Part shown: one piece after another, positions 1-9,536 of the stretch | How positions within the stretch are numbered: the stretch's first letter is position 1 | How the letters are laid out: each line of letters begins with the position of its first letter | NCBI GenBank assembly: GCA_963682025.1 | Contig: OY821519.1 | Location: 65,466,783-65,530,782 of the forward strand | Source of the DNA: Cordilura impudica | Lineage: Eukaryota > Arthropoda > Insecta > Diptera > Scathophagidae | DNA length: 64,000 bases | Direction of reading: 5' to 3' | Program-made: the position numbers and the translations under genes | Notes under the pieces: model-generated | What the model was told of the DNA's origin: nothing | Databases searched by the model: none | Seen by the model: the letters and a program-made list of their open reading frames with translations, nothing else

Positions 1-252
1 GAAAATCATCTGATTACTTACGAGTGTTTTTATTATAGAATAAAACTAAAATTCTACAAAATTCCAAGATCACTAGTGAATGTTAACATTAGAAAAATCT
101 TGATGTTAAACTTAAGATTTTCAGAATGAATGAAATTGGTTGGGAACATATGTTTTTTTATATTGAACTAATTTTTTATATTTTTAATCTAAATAAAGTA
201 GATAACGTTGTTCTAATCAAAAATTTATATATTAATTTTTTCCAATTTCTAG
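1..252 (+). other. msl-3 upstream intron, 3' end
   Basis: AT-rich non-coding sequence ending in a pyrimidine-rich tract and the acceptor TTTCTAG at 246-252. Nothing else is recognised; a short reading frame at 126-377 crosses the splice site in the wrong frame. Confidence 0.7.
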
Positions 253-893
253 GGTTGGATTACTCAAAGAAGTCGCGGATGGCTTACGAATTTATTTTGA
301 TTTTACAATCTCCGAATATTTACTTTATAAAGAAGAAGAGGAATATGCTTTGTCATACCTATCGGAAGAGAATCTGAAGAATTTTACTTATATTGCAACG
401 CCGGCATTTAGTATGGAATGGTTTAATACAAAATCCGAAACACCGGAAACAACCAATGCTACATCAACAGGAAATAGTTCAACAACATCTGATAATATAG
501 CGGAAACAACACCGCCAACAGCAGCTACAGGTGTTAATGTAGTAAACTCTTTAAATGTAGAAAGCTCACAAATTTCTACAAACCCCAGCACAATACCGTC
601 CAATCAAGAAGAACAGCCACAACGTAGAAAATTACGTTCACATCGTAGTGACGACTGTGATCTTACCTTAGAGAATTGTCTATCCAGTATTGCCAGTACA
701 AGTTCGGGTGCCTCTACGCCATTACATTCCAATATACCAGTGTCACATTTAAACTATTTAAAAACTTTACCACCCATTTCACCGCTTATACGAGATTTTC
801 TGCAAAATGTCTTATCTTGGCGTTTACTGCCATCTAATGCTGTGCCTGCACCCGCCATGATATTTGGGGCTCCACATTTAGCTAGATTAATAG
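253..893 (+). CDS. msl-3: msl-3 exon: MRG domain first half plus Ser/Thr-rich linker
   Basis: Opens after the acceptor AG at 251-252; one base completes the preceding codon. It encodes the first MRG helices, then a linker rich in Ser, Thr, Asn and Pro containing a basic patch (QRRKLRSHR), then the VLSWRLLP and HLARL segments. The exon ends one base into a Val codon, before GT at 894-895. Confidence 0.88.
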
Positions 894-3800
894 GTATTTT
901 TTTTTTCAAAATCAAAATCTTTTAAGCCATTTTTTTTTCTCTCATTATTGTTTCTAGTTAAACTGCCCGAGTTCCTAAATGCATCATCTATGACTGACGA
1001 AAAATTAAAGCTTCTTTTACAACATTTGGATACCTTTACCAAGTAAGTTGTTTAATTTTGTTTTAATAGTTTGCAATATATCAGATGTTATTAATCATGT
1101 TGCACGTTATATCGCTGAAGTTGGGATACACATAAAAACGAAATTGTTACATGATAGAATTTGATGTATTCGTATTGGTTGTAAATAAGAAATTTTTATT
1201 GGTTATTAAGGATAATATTTCGAAAAACAATATATGGGATTAGTAACAAGCAGGCACCGAAAATAACAGCTATTTGATTTTTTTTTTAACAGTAAAGCAT
1301 ATCTACATATAATAATAGGCTAGGCGATTTCTTGATACCGATGCTTTGTTCTACCGTTTTATCCCGATTTTGACCAAACTTATATTATTTGAAAATTATT
1401 TCTTTTTAGCTGTTCACCAGATTTACAGATTTTTAAATTTTTTCCTTTATTTTTAGTAAATTGCATTTAAAGTAGCTACTAACACATACATAAAATTATA
1501 CATATGCTATGTGTGTGTTTATTAAATTTGTTGGCGTGTTTGGTAATGAGTTTGTTATCTTCATTCACAATAATAATAAACCAAAAAATGATGGTTTGTG
1601 AATTGGCTAAGTTGAGAAATAAAGTTGCCTAGAATTTCGAGCGCTGGAATCTGCTAGTAGAAGTTAATGTCGAAGAACTGATTTAAGCATACAATTTTGA
1701 TTCTTGTAAGTTAGTCTTACCGAACATGCTTTGCTTTTATTTATTTATTTGTTTATTAGTCTTATAAATTTTTTTTTTTTTTTTTTTTCAATTAAATATT
1801 CTTCCTTTATTTACATATTTTAACAAATTTTGATATTTACATATGAGATCTTATCTTAACATAGATATTGCAACAAATAATATATAGGATCTAAAGACAT
1901 TAAATAGTTTTTATTTTATTTTTTAATGATTTTTAAAGGAAAATGGGAGGAAAAAACCTTTATATGATTTAATAAATTCAAATACTATCTGAAAATATTT
2001 ATATGCTTATAGAAGGTTTATTAGAAATAATAGACCTCTATAAGCATATAATTTTCAATTTGGTGATTTCTTTTTAATATTACGTTACTTTTCTACATTC
2101 TCTTATCAGTGGGTAAGAGGAATTTTCAATTTTGGCAAAATAATTGTTGTTAATCCTTGTTATGAAATCGATAATTTTTTCATAACCTGTTTCTTCATGA
2201 AGAAGATTTGTAGGATACCTCCAGGGCTTTTTATTTATCATTTTAAGACATTTGTTTTGTATAATTTGTAAGCGTTTTAGGTGGCAGTTGGCAGCGTCAC
2301 TCCAAATAGGACACGCGTATGTTAATATCGGCCTTATAACACTTTTGAAGAGTAGATTTTTGTTTTTGGGGTTTAGAAATGACCTTCTATTTAGTAGTGG
2401 CCATAATGCTTTAAATGATTTTATAGCTTTTTGGCACGTAGCCATAATATGTTGTTTAAATGTAAGCTTTTTGTCCAAGACAACTCCGAGATATTTGACC
2501 TCGTTAAGTACATTTATGGTATTATTTCCAATAAAAAGATGACGTCTTGGCAGTCTTTTGGGAGATTTGTTGAATGGAAAAATTATTGCTTGGGTCTTGT
2601 TTGGATTAATTTTGATTTTCCATTTGTGAAAATATTTACTGCAATTTACAAGTCCCTTTTCCATTTTCTTCAGGAGTGCGCTTGTAAGTTTGTTTGAAGA
2701 AATTAACGCAGTATCATCTGCGTAATAAGCAATTTTCATATATTTCGGGACTTTAAAATCGGATGTATATATCGAGTAAAGCAATGGCGACAAGACAGAT
2801 CCTTGAGGTAACCCTGTGGTAATGGTTTTTGGAGATGATGTTTCATTATTAATCGCAACTTTAAAGTTTCTGCCGTGAATGAAATCTGAAATAAGTTTGC
2901 ATAAATATTTTGGTATATTTGCATCAAGAAGTTTAAATAAGAGGCCATTATGCCAAACGGTGTCAAACGCTTTTTCAATATCTAACAATATTAGACCCGT
3001 TGAACGTTTATTGTTTTTATTTGTGGTTATTTGATTTTTAATTCTGTTTATTTGGTGCGTAGTGCTATGCCCTTTTTTAAATCCGAATTGTTCTTTGGCA
3101 ACAATAGAATTGGTCGTTACAAATTCACTAAGACGAGAATGTAGTATTTTTTCAAATATTTTACCTAAGTTACTTAATAGACTAATAGGTCTGTAGCTGT
3201 TTGGGTTATTTTTTGGCTTACTAGGTTTGTTTATGGCTATAACCTTAGCATTTTTGAAATGGTTTGGGAAATAGTTGAGTTTGATGCAGCTGTTAAATAT
3301 TATAACCAGTAATTTTAGAGCTTTGAGTGGTAGTTTCTTTAAGAGCAGGTTGGGAACATTGTCAAAACCAGGAGATTTTGAGTGTTTTATTGATGAGACA
3401 ATATTCATTACTTCTTCAAGAGATGTATAACTTGCAGATTCAGAACTGGGATTTTCCTTCTTAAAATTATTTACTGTTGTATTTATTAGTGTATCTGCCG
3501 AGTGGTTATAGTTCGAAGTGAGGTTATTTGCTTGGACAAATGTATTTGCCAGGACTTCAGCCTTGTCCTTATCAGATGTTATTTTTTTATTTCCAACTTT
3601 AAAGTGAGCGATTTGATTTTTTCCTTTTCCTCGCAAGTTCCTGCTTATTTTCCAAAATGATTTATCACCTGGTTTTAAATTGGATAATAATTGAGACCAT
3701 TTCTTATTGCGCTCCGAATTAATACTTTTATCAATCATGTTACTTAGAAACTTAGTACATTGATTATAAAAAGTTTGCTCGGCTATATTTGAAGATCGTT

Positions 3801-6800
3801 GGCTTTTTCTTTTAAAGCTTCTTCTTAGTTTAATATATTTTACAGTACTTTCTGGTAATGTGTAATTATTTTGTTGAGTTATTTTAGGTGTGGACACATC
3901 CCTTGCTTCGAAAACTACATTTATAAATTTTTGGATTTCCTGATCAATAACTACCTTGGTATTGTATATATCCGAATATAACGTGATTTTATTGTCTAAA
4001 AAATTCATAAAAATGTTCCAGTTGGTTGCACTGTAATCATAATAATTGAGGTCAACCTGCAAGGCCGTTGATCTTTTAAGTGTACATATAATAGGGCGAT
4101 GGTCTGATGGTATTTCGTAATCCATTGTTTTTACGTCTATATCTAAAGCTGAATTGCTTAAAATAATATCGACTGTGGATGCTTCGCGATTGTGTTGATG
4201 GGGGAATAGGGTTGGTCTATTAGGGTAGTGAATGAAAAAATTGCTCGATTGCTGTAGGTTGTTGAGTGCAATTCCTGCAGTATTATTTGAACGGCAATTC
4301 CAAGAACAATGTTTGGCATTTAGGTCACCAAAAACTATATATTCTTTGGTGGAAGGTGTTAGGTTCAAGATATCAGCACAGAAGTTATGAGTATATCTTG
4401 GTGAATATAACGAAGATACAACAATAGGTCTATTATTTATAATAACTTCAATTGAGATGTTTTCGATTGATGATGTGTTTGATATAAAGAGGTTTTTATG
4501 AGCGACAGATTTATGAATTAACAGAGCTACTCCTCCTCCTCTTGCATCTGTTCTGTCACTTCTATGTAAATAATAATTTTTAAAATAGGGTCTATGATTT
4601 TCTGAAAAAAGTGTTTCATTCAAAGACGCTATTTTAATATTTTCTCGTTCAATTAGTATCTCAAATTGTTTTAATTTAGAAAAGTTTGAAATGCCATTAG
4701 CATTCAAGTGAAGCATTTTGAATTCGTTTAAATTATTAGTATAATCCATGGGCGTATTTTACCATTGACATTACAACTTTGATTTGTTGTACTTTTGAAG
4801 TGCACCTATGCAAATCATCCATAGCTGTAGTGAAAATATCAAAAAGCTCATCAATGCTAAATAAATCGTTGTTTGTTTTCAGCTGGTTAGCATATGTAGC
4901 TTTGCTGTTATTATTGATGTTATTGTTACAATTTGTGTTGTTGTTTCTTAAGTTAGGAAAATCTCCCACATTAAATTGAAATGAGTTATTTTGTTGTTGT
5001 CTGCTTTTATTCGGACTTTTAGAAGTAACTCTTGTTCTAGTTTCCAAATAGAGAGAACGCAACGGACAGTTGATATCGTTTGCAGAGTGATCAGTTCTCT
5101 CTTTTCCTTGTTTTTTGCAATTAAAGCATGTAAAAACAGCTGGTCTTTTTTCGTTTGTGTTAAACGGACACACACTGGTATGATGTTGTTCTGCACATAT
5201 CATACAGGCAGCACTACGATGACAATGTTCACCGCCATGGCCATACATTAAGCAGTTCCAGCATTGAGTTGGTTTATTTCTGGATTTAGATTTGTATTTT
5301 TTCCAGGAAATTATTATATTTGAAATTGTTCTTACGTTTCTTAAGGCAGTTGGGTTAAAATTTTTACGTACAAATTGAACTTTGTAAACTGCATTGTTGT
5401 TCGAACTGAATTTGGTGACTATTTCAGCTACGGAAGAAGGGGACAGGTTGTAGTTTTTTAGCTCTGCGGTGATGTCCTCAGTTTTTATGCGGGGTAAACC
5501 GTGTAAAAAAGTGGTGTATAACCTATTATCTTTGGAGCCATAAGAGTGAAACTCCAACTTACTCTCTTTAAGAATTTGCTTGTAGCATTCGAACATTTCT
5601 TTACTTGGAGCAAAAATTTTAGTACCAATTGAAGTACGTTTGAAAATACAATCTTTACCAAGTAGTTTTTGTATTTCTGTAAATGAGGCGTTAGCTTCAA
5701 CAACAATAGGTGGAGGTTTGTGTTGTTTAACCTCGTTAATATTTGATACAGGAGTGACGTCCATATCATTAAGGCCAGCAAGCAGGCTAAATCTGTTGCT
5801 TGAAGTTGACGCGATGTTCGGGTTAAAACCCGGAGGAAGTTTTGTCATCTTCTTGTTGGCAAGGAGCTTTCTTTTTGATGAAGATTTGGCCCCTCGGGCC
5901 ATCGCTAGATTTTTTATTCCTCTTTTAAGCTGAATTGACTACCACGTGAGTTCAAATGAGATCAAGAATAGCCAATTGCAAAAACAAAAATATACACTTG
6001 TTATTAATTTTAAATAGTTGTACTCTATGCGCTTTAATTATTTACACGACCGTTCGTAAAGAGAATTAGATTCGAACTGTTAGTCTTATAAATAAATTGT
6101 AAGACTAATGAGGAATATATTAACGCTAGCTGCAAGGGCTATCGGCTCGTTAAAATAAATAAACAATTATCTATAATATTAATAGGCAAGGCGATTGCTT
6201 GTGACCGATATAAAAACTGTAGTTAATAAGCGATTTTGACCAAACGTACCTCATTTGAAATGTATTTATTTTTAGCTGTCCACTAGATTTACAGATTTGC
6301 ACCGCCTGGAACATTTTTTTTGCAGTAATGCTCATTTTAAGTTGCTACTTACACAAAAATAAAACACATACTGTGTGTTTGTTTATTATAAATATAAAAA
6401 GCTCTGTGTTGAATTGCGAATTGGCTAAAATTGATTAGCATACCTTTAGGCTCCTTTAAAATAATTTATTAACAAACCAATTTATATATCTTCTGTGTGC
6501 TCAACAAATATTTATAATGAAATTTAATGAATTTTATTTAAAAAGTGTTGAATTGTGATTTGGCCAAAATTGATTAGCTTACCTTTAGGCTCATATAAAA
6601 TTATTTATTACATGAAAAAAAAATTCGTAGAATTTGCTCTTGAATTTCGAGGGCTGGACTCTGCTAGTATAAATAATTACAATAGTTCAGATTTTAAATT
6701 CTTAGTTTAATTTTTTTAATAAAGTAAACATTTTAAATGTTAGTGACAGATGGTTCATGAAGGAGACTAAATGGCTTGTTGTTGAGGTGCTTATTTCTAA

Positions 6801-8172
6801 TGTAAAATAAAGACGGACAATCATATAGAACGTGTTTGGTAAAGAGTATGCTATTTGAGTATTGGGTTTCTTTATTTTATCATGGGAGAAACTAGCGTGA
6901 ACAAGTCAGCGTCTTGAAAAAACTTATTTTATCCTTATCGATTGCTATTGGGTATATAGGACTTGTATGATTTAGATTAATGTCTGAGTACTGATGGTGA
7001 TCGTTCGGGGTCTCTTGACAACGCATGTAAATGTAAGATCCAGGAGAACTGCAATGTCAGCTTTTTCATTGTATTTGTATTTGTATTTTTCTTCATTACC
7101 GATAAGGTCATCTCTAATTATTATTATTGTAGTCCATTAGTTAATATAGGTGTTGGAAAAAGCTTTTAAGACTGTAAAAATTATGGTTCTCTTTTTCTCT
7201 ATTATTGCCAGTCTAATAGTTCGATAGACAGCGAAAGCTTCTGATGTGCACATCGATGAGTGTAGCCATGGCATAAGCTGAAGAAATACCCAGGGACTTT
7301 GTGCCGCGTGTGTTAATAAATCGCCAGCCATTATTTTCTAAGAGCGATTTCTTTACTGCCAGATGACTTCGAAATTCCTCTTTGGTGATATTATTTCGTT
7401 TCGATGATTCTGAGTTGTTAGTATTAACCAAAGCTTTTAAAGTAAAACAAGTTTTATAAAAATCACCCATTAACAGTTGTTTCCATTGCAGGTTCAATGT
7501 TGTTTCATAGATTGGTTTTAATGTGATAACCAAATCCTCTATGGAGGGGCTTTTTCAAATGTTGTTAACAAATGTCTATACATTTCAGCAACGATTGAAA
7601 CATATCATATGTCGAGTTCCATCTAGTTGGCATATCGATTTGGGCTTGGTTAAACTTAACGTGTTTAGTGTACTTCCTAAAGGGGAGTTCTTAATGTTTT
7701 AACCACATGACGAGAACGATCAATTAGTCTGTAAAGTTAAAGTACAACTTCTTGAAATATTTCTTATAAAAGGGCAACTTTTCATATTCCTAAAATTTTG
7801 ATAACAGTTAATTTAGGTCCTTGGTTTTTTCACAAATTTTTTATTTTTGCCCTAATGTTTCAACAATAATCCAAATAACTTGAATAATAATAAAATAATG
7901 CATTTTCTTTTAGCTACTTGGAATCACACAAAGAATGGTTCAATGAAGATAACTATGCCCGCGGAAATGTTAGTAAAAAATCCGCCAATATCATAACAAC
8001 AAATACTGACCGTCTCGACGATAATACACAAATATATAATAACGTGGACACACAACAACCGGAACTATCAATTCAACAGGAACAGAAAGAGATCTCTACA
8101 ACTGTGACAATGACAACAACAACAACAACAACGACACCTATAGCAACGGCTATAGAAAGTGTGGCTTCATAG
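253..8172 (+). CDS. msl-3: msl-3 orthologue, 3' portion (three exons, C-terminal MRG domain)
   Basis: Subunit of the chromatin-bound MSL (male-specific lethal) complex, which up-regulates the male X in Drosophila. Joined exons 253-893, 958-1042 and 7914-8172 read as the C-terminal MRG domain: VADGLRIYFDFTISEYLLY, then a Ser/Thr-rich insert of about 120 residues, then VLSWRLLPSN, IFGAPHLARLIVKLPEFL and LLLQHLDTF. A long linker splitting the MRG domain is typical of MSL3 proteins and absent from MRG15. After YLESHKEWFNEDNYA comes a low-complexity tail with a Thr run encoded by an ACA repeat, and the stop at 8170-8172. Splice sites are GT-AG and phases agree. The N-terminal chromodomain exons must lie upstream of the window. 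The last intron (1043-7913) is packed with transposons. Family assignment is strong; orthology was not tested by search. Confidence 0.88.
958..1042 (+). CDS. msl-3: msl-3 exon: MRG helix KLPEFL to LLQHLDTFT
   Basis: Small 85-nt exon after a 64-nt intron (894-957) with acceptor TTTCTAG. It restores the frame of the previous exon and ends at AA|GTAAGT. It encodes the conserved MSL3 stretch around VKLPEFLNASSM. Confidence 0.87.
1302..1657 (+). mobile_element. Non-autonomous Helitron, copy A
   Basis: Begins TCTACATATAATAATAGG and ends CTGGAATCTGCTAG. It sits between host A (1301) and T (1658), the A|T insertion rule of Helitrons. The 3' CTAG is preceded by the palindrome around GAATTTCGAG. Six relatives occur in this window. 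It lies in the msl-3 intron beside the retrotransposon. Confidence 0.85.
1756..1769 (-). repeat. Target-site duplication, left copy
   Basis: TTAGTCTTATAAAT directly abuts the T-rich tract (poly-A on the minus strand) and is repeated exactly at 6080-6093. Confidence 0.9.
2080..4749 (-). CDS. Retrotransposon ORF2: APE endonuclease and reverse transcriptase
   Basis: An 889-residue protein that nicks target DNA and copies the element RNA by target-primed reverse transcription. The N-terminal APE-type endonuclease shows LNANG (residues 15-19), NETL with Glu45, GDLNAKHCSW (Asp142), TVDIILSN (Asp194) and SDHRPI (His217). The reverse transcriptase shows YRPISLLSNLGKIFEK (519-534), LLDIEKAFDTVWH (588-600), GLPQGSVLSPLLY (646-658) and the catalytic YADD at 676-679. 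The C-terminal part contains IRPILTYACPIWSDA. No RNase H is visible. The start codon overlaps the end of ORF1 by 14 bases in a different frame, suggesting re-initiation or termination-coupled translation. Every catalytic residue I can check is present. Confidence 0.95.
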   Translation of the reverse strand: MDYTNNLNEFKMLHLNANGISNFSKLKQFEILIERENIKIASLNETLFSENHRPYFKNYYLHRSDRTDARGGGVALLIHKSVAHKNLFISNTSSIENISIEVIINNRPIVVSSLYSPRYTHNFCADILNLTPSTKEYIVFGDLNAKHCSWNCRSNNTAGIALNNLQQSSNFFIHYPNRPTLFPHQHNREASTVDIILSNSALDIDVKTMDYEIPSDHRPIICTLKRSTALQVDLNYYDYSATNWNIFMNFLDNKITLYSDIYNTKVVIDQEIQKFINVVFEARDVSTPKITQQNNYTLPESTVKYIKLRRSFKRKSQRSSNIAEQTFYNQCTKFLSNMIDKSINSERNKKWSQLLSNLKPGDKSFWKISRNLRGKGKNQIAHFKVGNKKITSDKDKAEVLANTFVQANNLTSNYNHSADTLINTTVNNFKKENPSSESASYTSLEEVMNIVSSIKHSKSPGFDNVPNLLLKKLPLKALKLLVIIFNSCIKLNYFPNHFKNAKVIAINKPSKPKNNPNSYRPISLLSNLGKIFEKILHSRLSEFVTTNSIVAKEQFGFKKGHSTTHQINRIKNQITTNKNNKRSTGLILLDIEKAFDTVWHNGLLFKLLDANIPKYLCKLISDFIHGRNFKVAINNETSSPKTITTGLPQGSVLSPLLYSIYTSDFKVPKYMKIAYYADDTALISSNKLTSALLKKMEKGLVNCSKYFHKWKIKINPNKTQAIIFPFNKSPKRLPRRHLFIGNNTINVLNEVKYLGVVLDKKLTFKQHIMATCQKAIKSFKALWPLLNRRSFLNPKNKNLLFKSVIRPILTYACPIWSDAANCHLKRLQIIQNKCLKMINKKPWRYPTNLLHEETGYEKIIDFITRINNNYFAKIENSSYPLIRECRKVT
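4736..5902 (-). CDS. Retrotransposon ORF1: Gag-like zinc-knuckle protein
   Basis: A 388-residue nucleic-acid-binding protein that packages element RNA. It has a basic N-terminus, a central region resembling the RRM-like fold of jockey Gag proteins, and CCHC-type knuckles at about residues 214-247 (CWNCLMYGHGGEHC, then CMICAEQHHTSVC), with further cysteines at 259-279 (CFNCKKQG to CPL). The C-terminus is Asn-rich. The ATG at 5902-5900 is the first Met of the long frame. It precedes and overlaps ORF2. Confidence 0.92.
   Translation of the reverse strand: MARGAKSSSKRKLLANKKMTKLPPGFNPNIASTSSNRFSLLAGLNDMDVTPVSNINEVKQHKPPPIVVEANASFTEIQKLLGKDCIFKRTSIGTKIFAPSKEMFECYKQILKESKLEFHSYGSKDNRLYTTFLHGLPRIKTEDITAELKNYNLSPSSVAEIVTKFSSNNNAVYKVQFVRKNFNPTALRNVRTISNIIISWKKYKSKSRNKPTQCWNCLMYGHGGEHCHRSAACMICAEQHHTSVCPFNTNEKRPAVFTCFNCKKQGKERTDHSANDINCPLRSLYLETRTRVTSKSPNKSRQQQNNSFQFNVGDFPNLRNNNTNCNNNINNNSKATYANQLKTNNDLFSIDELFDIFTTAMDDLHRCTSKVQQIKVVMSMVKYAHGLY
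6080..6093 (-). repeat. Target-site duplication, right copy
   Basis: An exact copy of TTAGTCTTATAAAT at 1756-1769, marking the 5' end of the retrotransposon. Confidence 0.9.
6170..6667 (+). mobile_element. Non-autonomous Helitron, copy B, with internal duplication
   Basis: Starts TCTATAATATTAATAGGC after A6169 and ends GGACTCTGCTAG before T6668. At 498 bp it is longer than its relatives because a segment containing TTGAATTG, GGCCAAAATTGATTAGC and CCTTTAGGCTC is present twice in tandem (about 6410-6480 and 6545-6605). Confidence 0.83.
6668..7136. other. Unassigned msl-3 intron sequence
   Basis: Non-coding, moderately AT-rich; possibly further hAT remnant on the minus strand, but no motif is clear. 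Confidence 0.3.
7137..7720 (-). pseudogene. hAT-superfamily transposase relic
   Basis: Minus-strand fragments in several frames resemble the middle of a hAT transposase: VVKTLRTPL, then PTRWNSTYDMFQSLLKC (about 7630-7570), a signature hAT segment, then EDLVITLKPIYETT and LLMGDFYKTCFTLKALV. Frameshifts and a broken C-terminal part (AVKKSLLENNGWRF) show it is dead. No terminal repeats were found. Confidence 0.65.
7914..8172 (+). CDS. msl-3: msl-3 terminal exon
   Basis: Acceptor TTTTAG at 7908-7913; the first base completes an Asn codon, followed by YLESHKEWFNEDNYA, the end of the MRG fold. The remaining ~65 residues are polar and low in complexity, with a run of Thr codons, and end in VAS-stop. 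Confidence 0.85.
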
Positions 8173-8206
8173 CCATATACATACTTAAGTTAGAAATAAC
8201 TATGCA

Positions 8207-8212
8207 ATTAAA
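8207..8212 (+). terminator. possible msl-3 polyadenylation signal
   Basis: ATTAAA lies 35 bases after the msl-3 stop. It is a common variant signal, but the region is so AT-rich that chance occurrence is likely. Confidence 0.3.
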
Positions 8213-8796
8213 AAATAATTGTTTTTATTTGTCATAAGTTTATTTTTTTTCCATTTAAATATTTTTAATATTTAATTATAAGAAAAGCACATAAAAAATA
8301 TGCATATGTTGCGTTTGTTACATTATATATAGGATTTCTTAATGTATAAACTGAACTCTGCATACCAGATGTCAATATGTAGAGTAGGATGGAGTGACAT
8401 AATAATTACTCAAATTTCATTTCGGCCCTCAGCAGGATCTATGAAAATAAATGTAAAAATACTATGTAAGTTAACACAGCCACATAACAACAACAACAAC
8501 CATAAACGTGTCAGTTCTGCAACCACTATAAACGTGCCAACATTCTATTGCAATAGCGGTTTCCCAGACTATAACTAGACTCCGCACACGAAGCGGATGA
8601 ATTGTGGAAAACGCCGATTGGCCTAGAAGGCTTTTGTGTTACAATATGGATAAATAAATAAAATTAATTTTTAATGTTTAGTTATTGAAATTGTTATTAT
8701 TAAATAAAACTCTATATTCGATTTTAAGAACTTTGAAATAAAGTTTTTTTTGCTAACATAAAATAATTTTTTAATTTATATGAAGTTTAGGCTTCA
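8213..8796. other. Intergenic spacer between msl-3 and the first Transib
   Basis: AT-rich with a short CAA microsatellite near 8488-8502. The reading frame at 8342-8578 has no recognisable motif and I do not call it a gene. Confidence 0.5.
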
Positions 8797-8801
8797 CGAC
8801 G
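8797..8801 (+). repeat. Transib target-site duplication CGACG, left
   Basis: Matches CGACG at 10746-10750 on the far side of the element. Five-base GC-rich duplications are the Transib rule. Confidence 0.8.
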
Positions 8802-8840
8802 CACAGTGGCGCCCGTAGAGCAAACGAGGTTGCAAAAATC
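8802..8840 (+). repeat. Transib left terminal repeat (heptamer, 23-nt spacer, nonamer-like block)
   Basis: Heptamer CACAGTG at 8802-8808, spacer 8809-8831, then GCAAAAATC at 8832-8840. The spacer length equals that of a 23-RSS. Confidence 0.75.
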
Positions 8841-9536
8841 AAAATTTTCATGTGCGCCGACGAAGTTTTGAATAAACCCATGTTATAGGAAACTTTTCAA
8901 CGATTTAAAATATGCTACTCTTAATAATATCACATTTTTAGTTTAGAAGATATAACCGTTCAAAGTTGACCGACTTTCGGTTTTCAAAAAAACACACAAT
9001 TTTTAGTCAATTTGTTGCGATTTCAGGTGTAATATCACGAAAAATAGGTAACGAATCGCCTTATTTTTTGTTTGTATTGATTGATGTATTTATTAAATGT
9101 ATAATGATAAAAAAAATTAACTGTTTGCTTTGTGTTTCTCCTGGTAAATCACTATTTAAAAACTATCCGTTTTTCACTATTTTTCAACTTTGACGGAAAA
9201 AAAAAATCTATATTTTCTATATTTTCCATATTTAATTATTTCTTTACATAATTCAAAAGGTTTTATCTGCCCGTACGTGCCCGTTTGGCTCCCAATATTC
9301 TGTTACAGACACAGGATGCACAAAAAACTACTCATTGAAATTCGCAGGTCCGCACCTCACTTAAAAATTACTTTGGAGTACAAATGGTCAAGAACAATAT
9401 TGACTTATGGTCCCTCCAGGTAGGCACAAATCTTATTTAGACACGAGCATAATATCAAAATTGCATAATTCAGCCTAAATCCATATGTATGCAGGGAACA
9501 GGTAAATTTTTAGGCATGGTAGCATAAGCCTATATA

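Larger units (their letters stand above)
1770..6079 (-). mobile_element. Full-length jockey-like non-LTR retrotransposon
   Basis: A 4.3-kb element on the minus strand, bounded by an exact 14-bp target-site duplication (1756-1769 and 6080-6093). It has a short 5' leader, ORF1 (5902-4736), ORF2 (4749-2080), a 3' UTR of about 290 bp and a poly-A tail read as T's from about 1770. Both ORFs are uninterrupted, so this looks like a young, possibly retrotransposition-competent copy. It is antisense to msl-3, inside its last intron. Jockey-clade assignment rests on the ORF1 zinc knuckles plus APE endonuclease/RT without a visible RNase H. Confidence 0.93.

Noticed and set aside
388..603. Minus-strand 71-codon frame
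   Set aside because: Shadow of the msl-3 Ser/Thr-rich linker exon.
5640..5933. 97-codon plus-strand frame
   Set aside because: Antisense shadow of retrotransposon ORF1.
8342..8578. 78-codon frame downstream of msl-3
   Set aside because: No motif, CAA-repeat content, no splice or start context.
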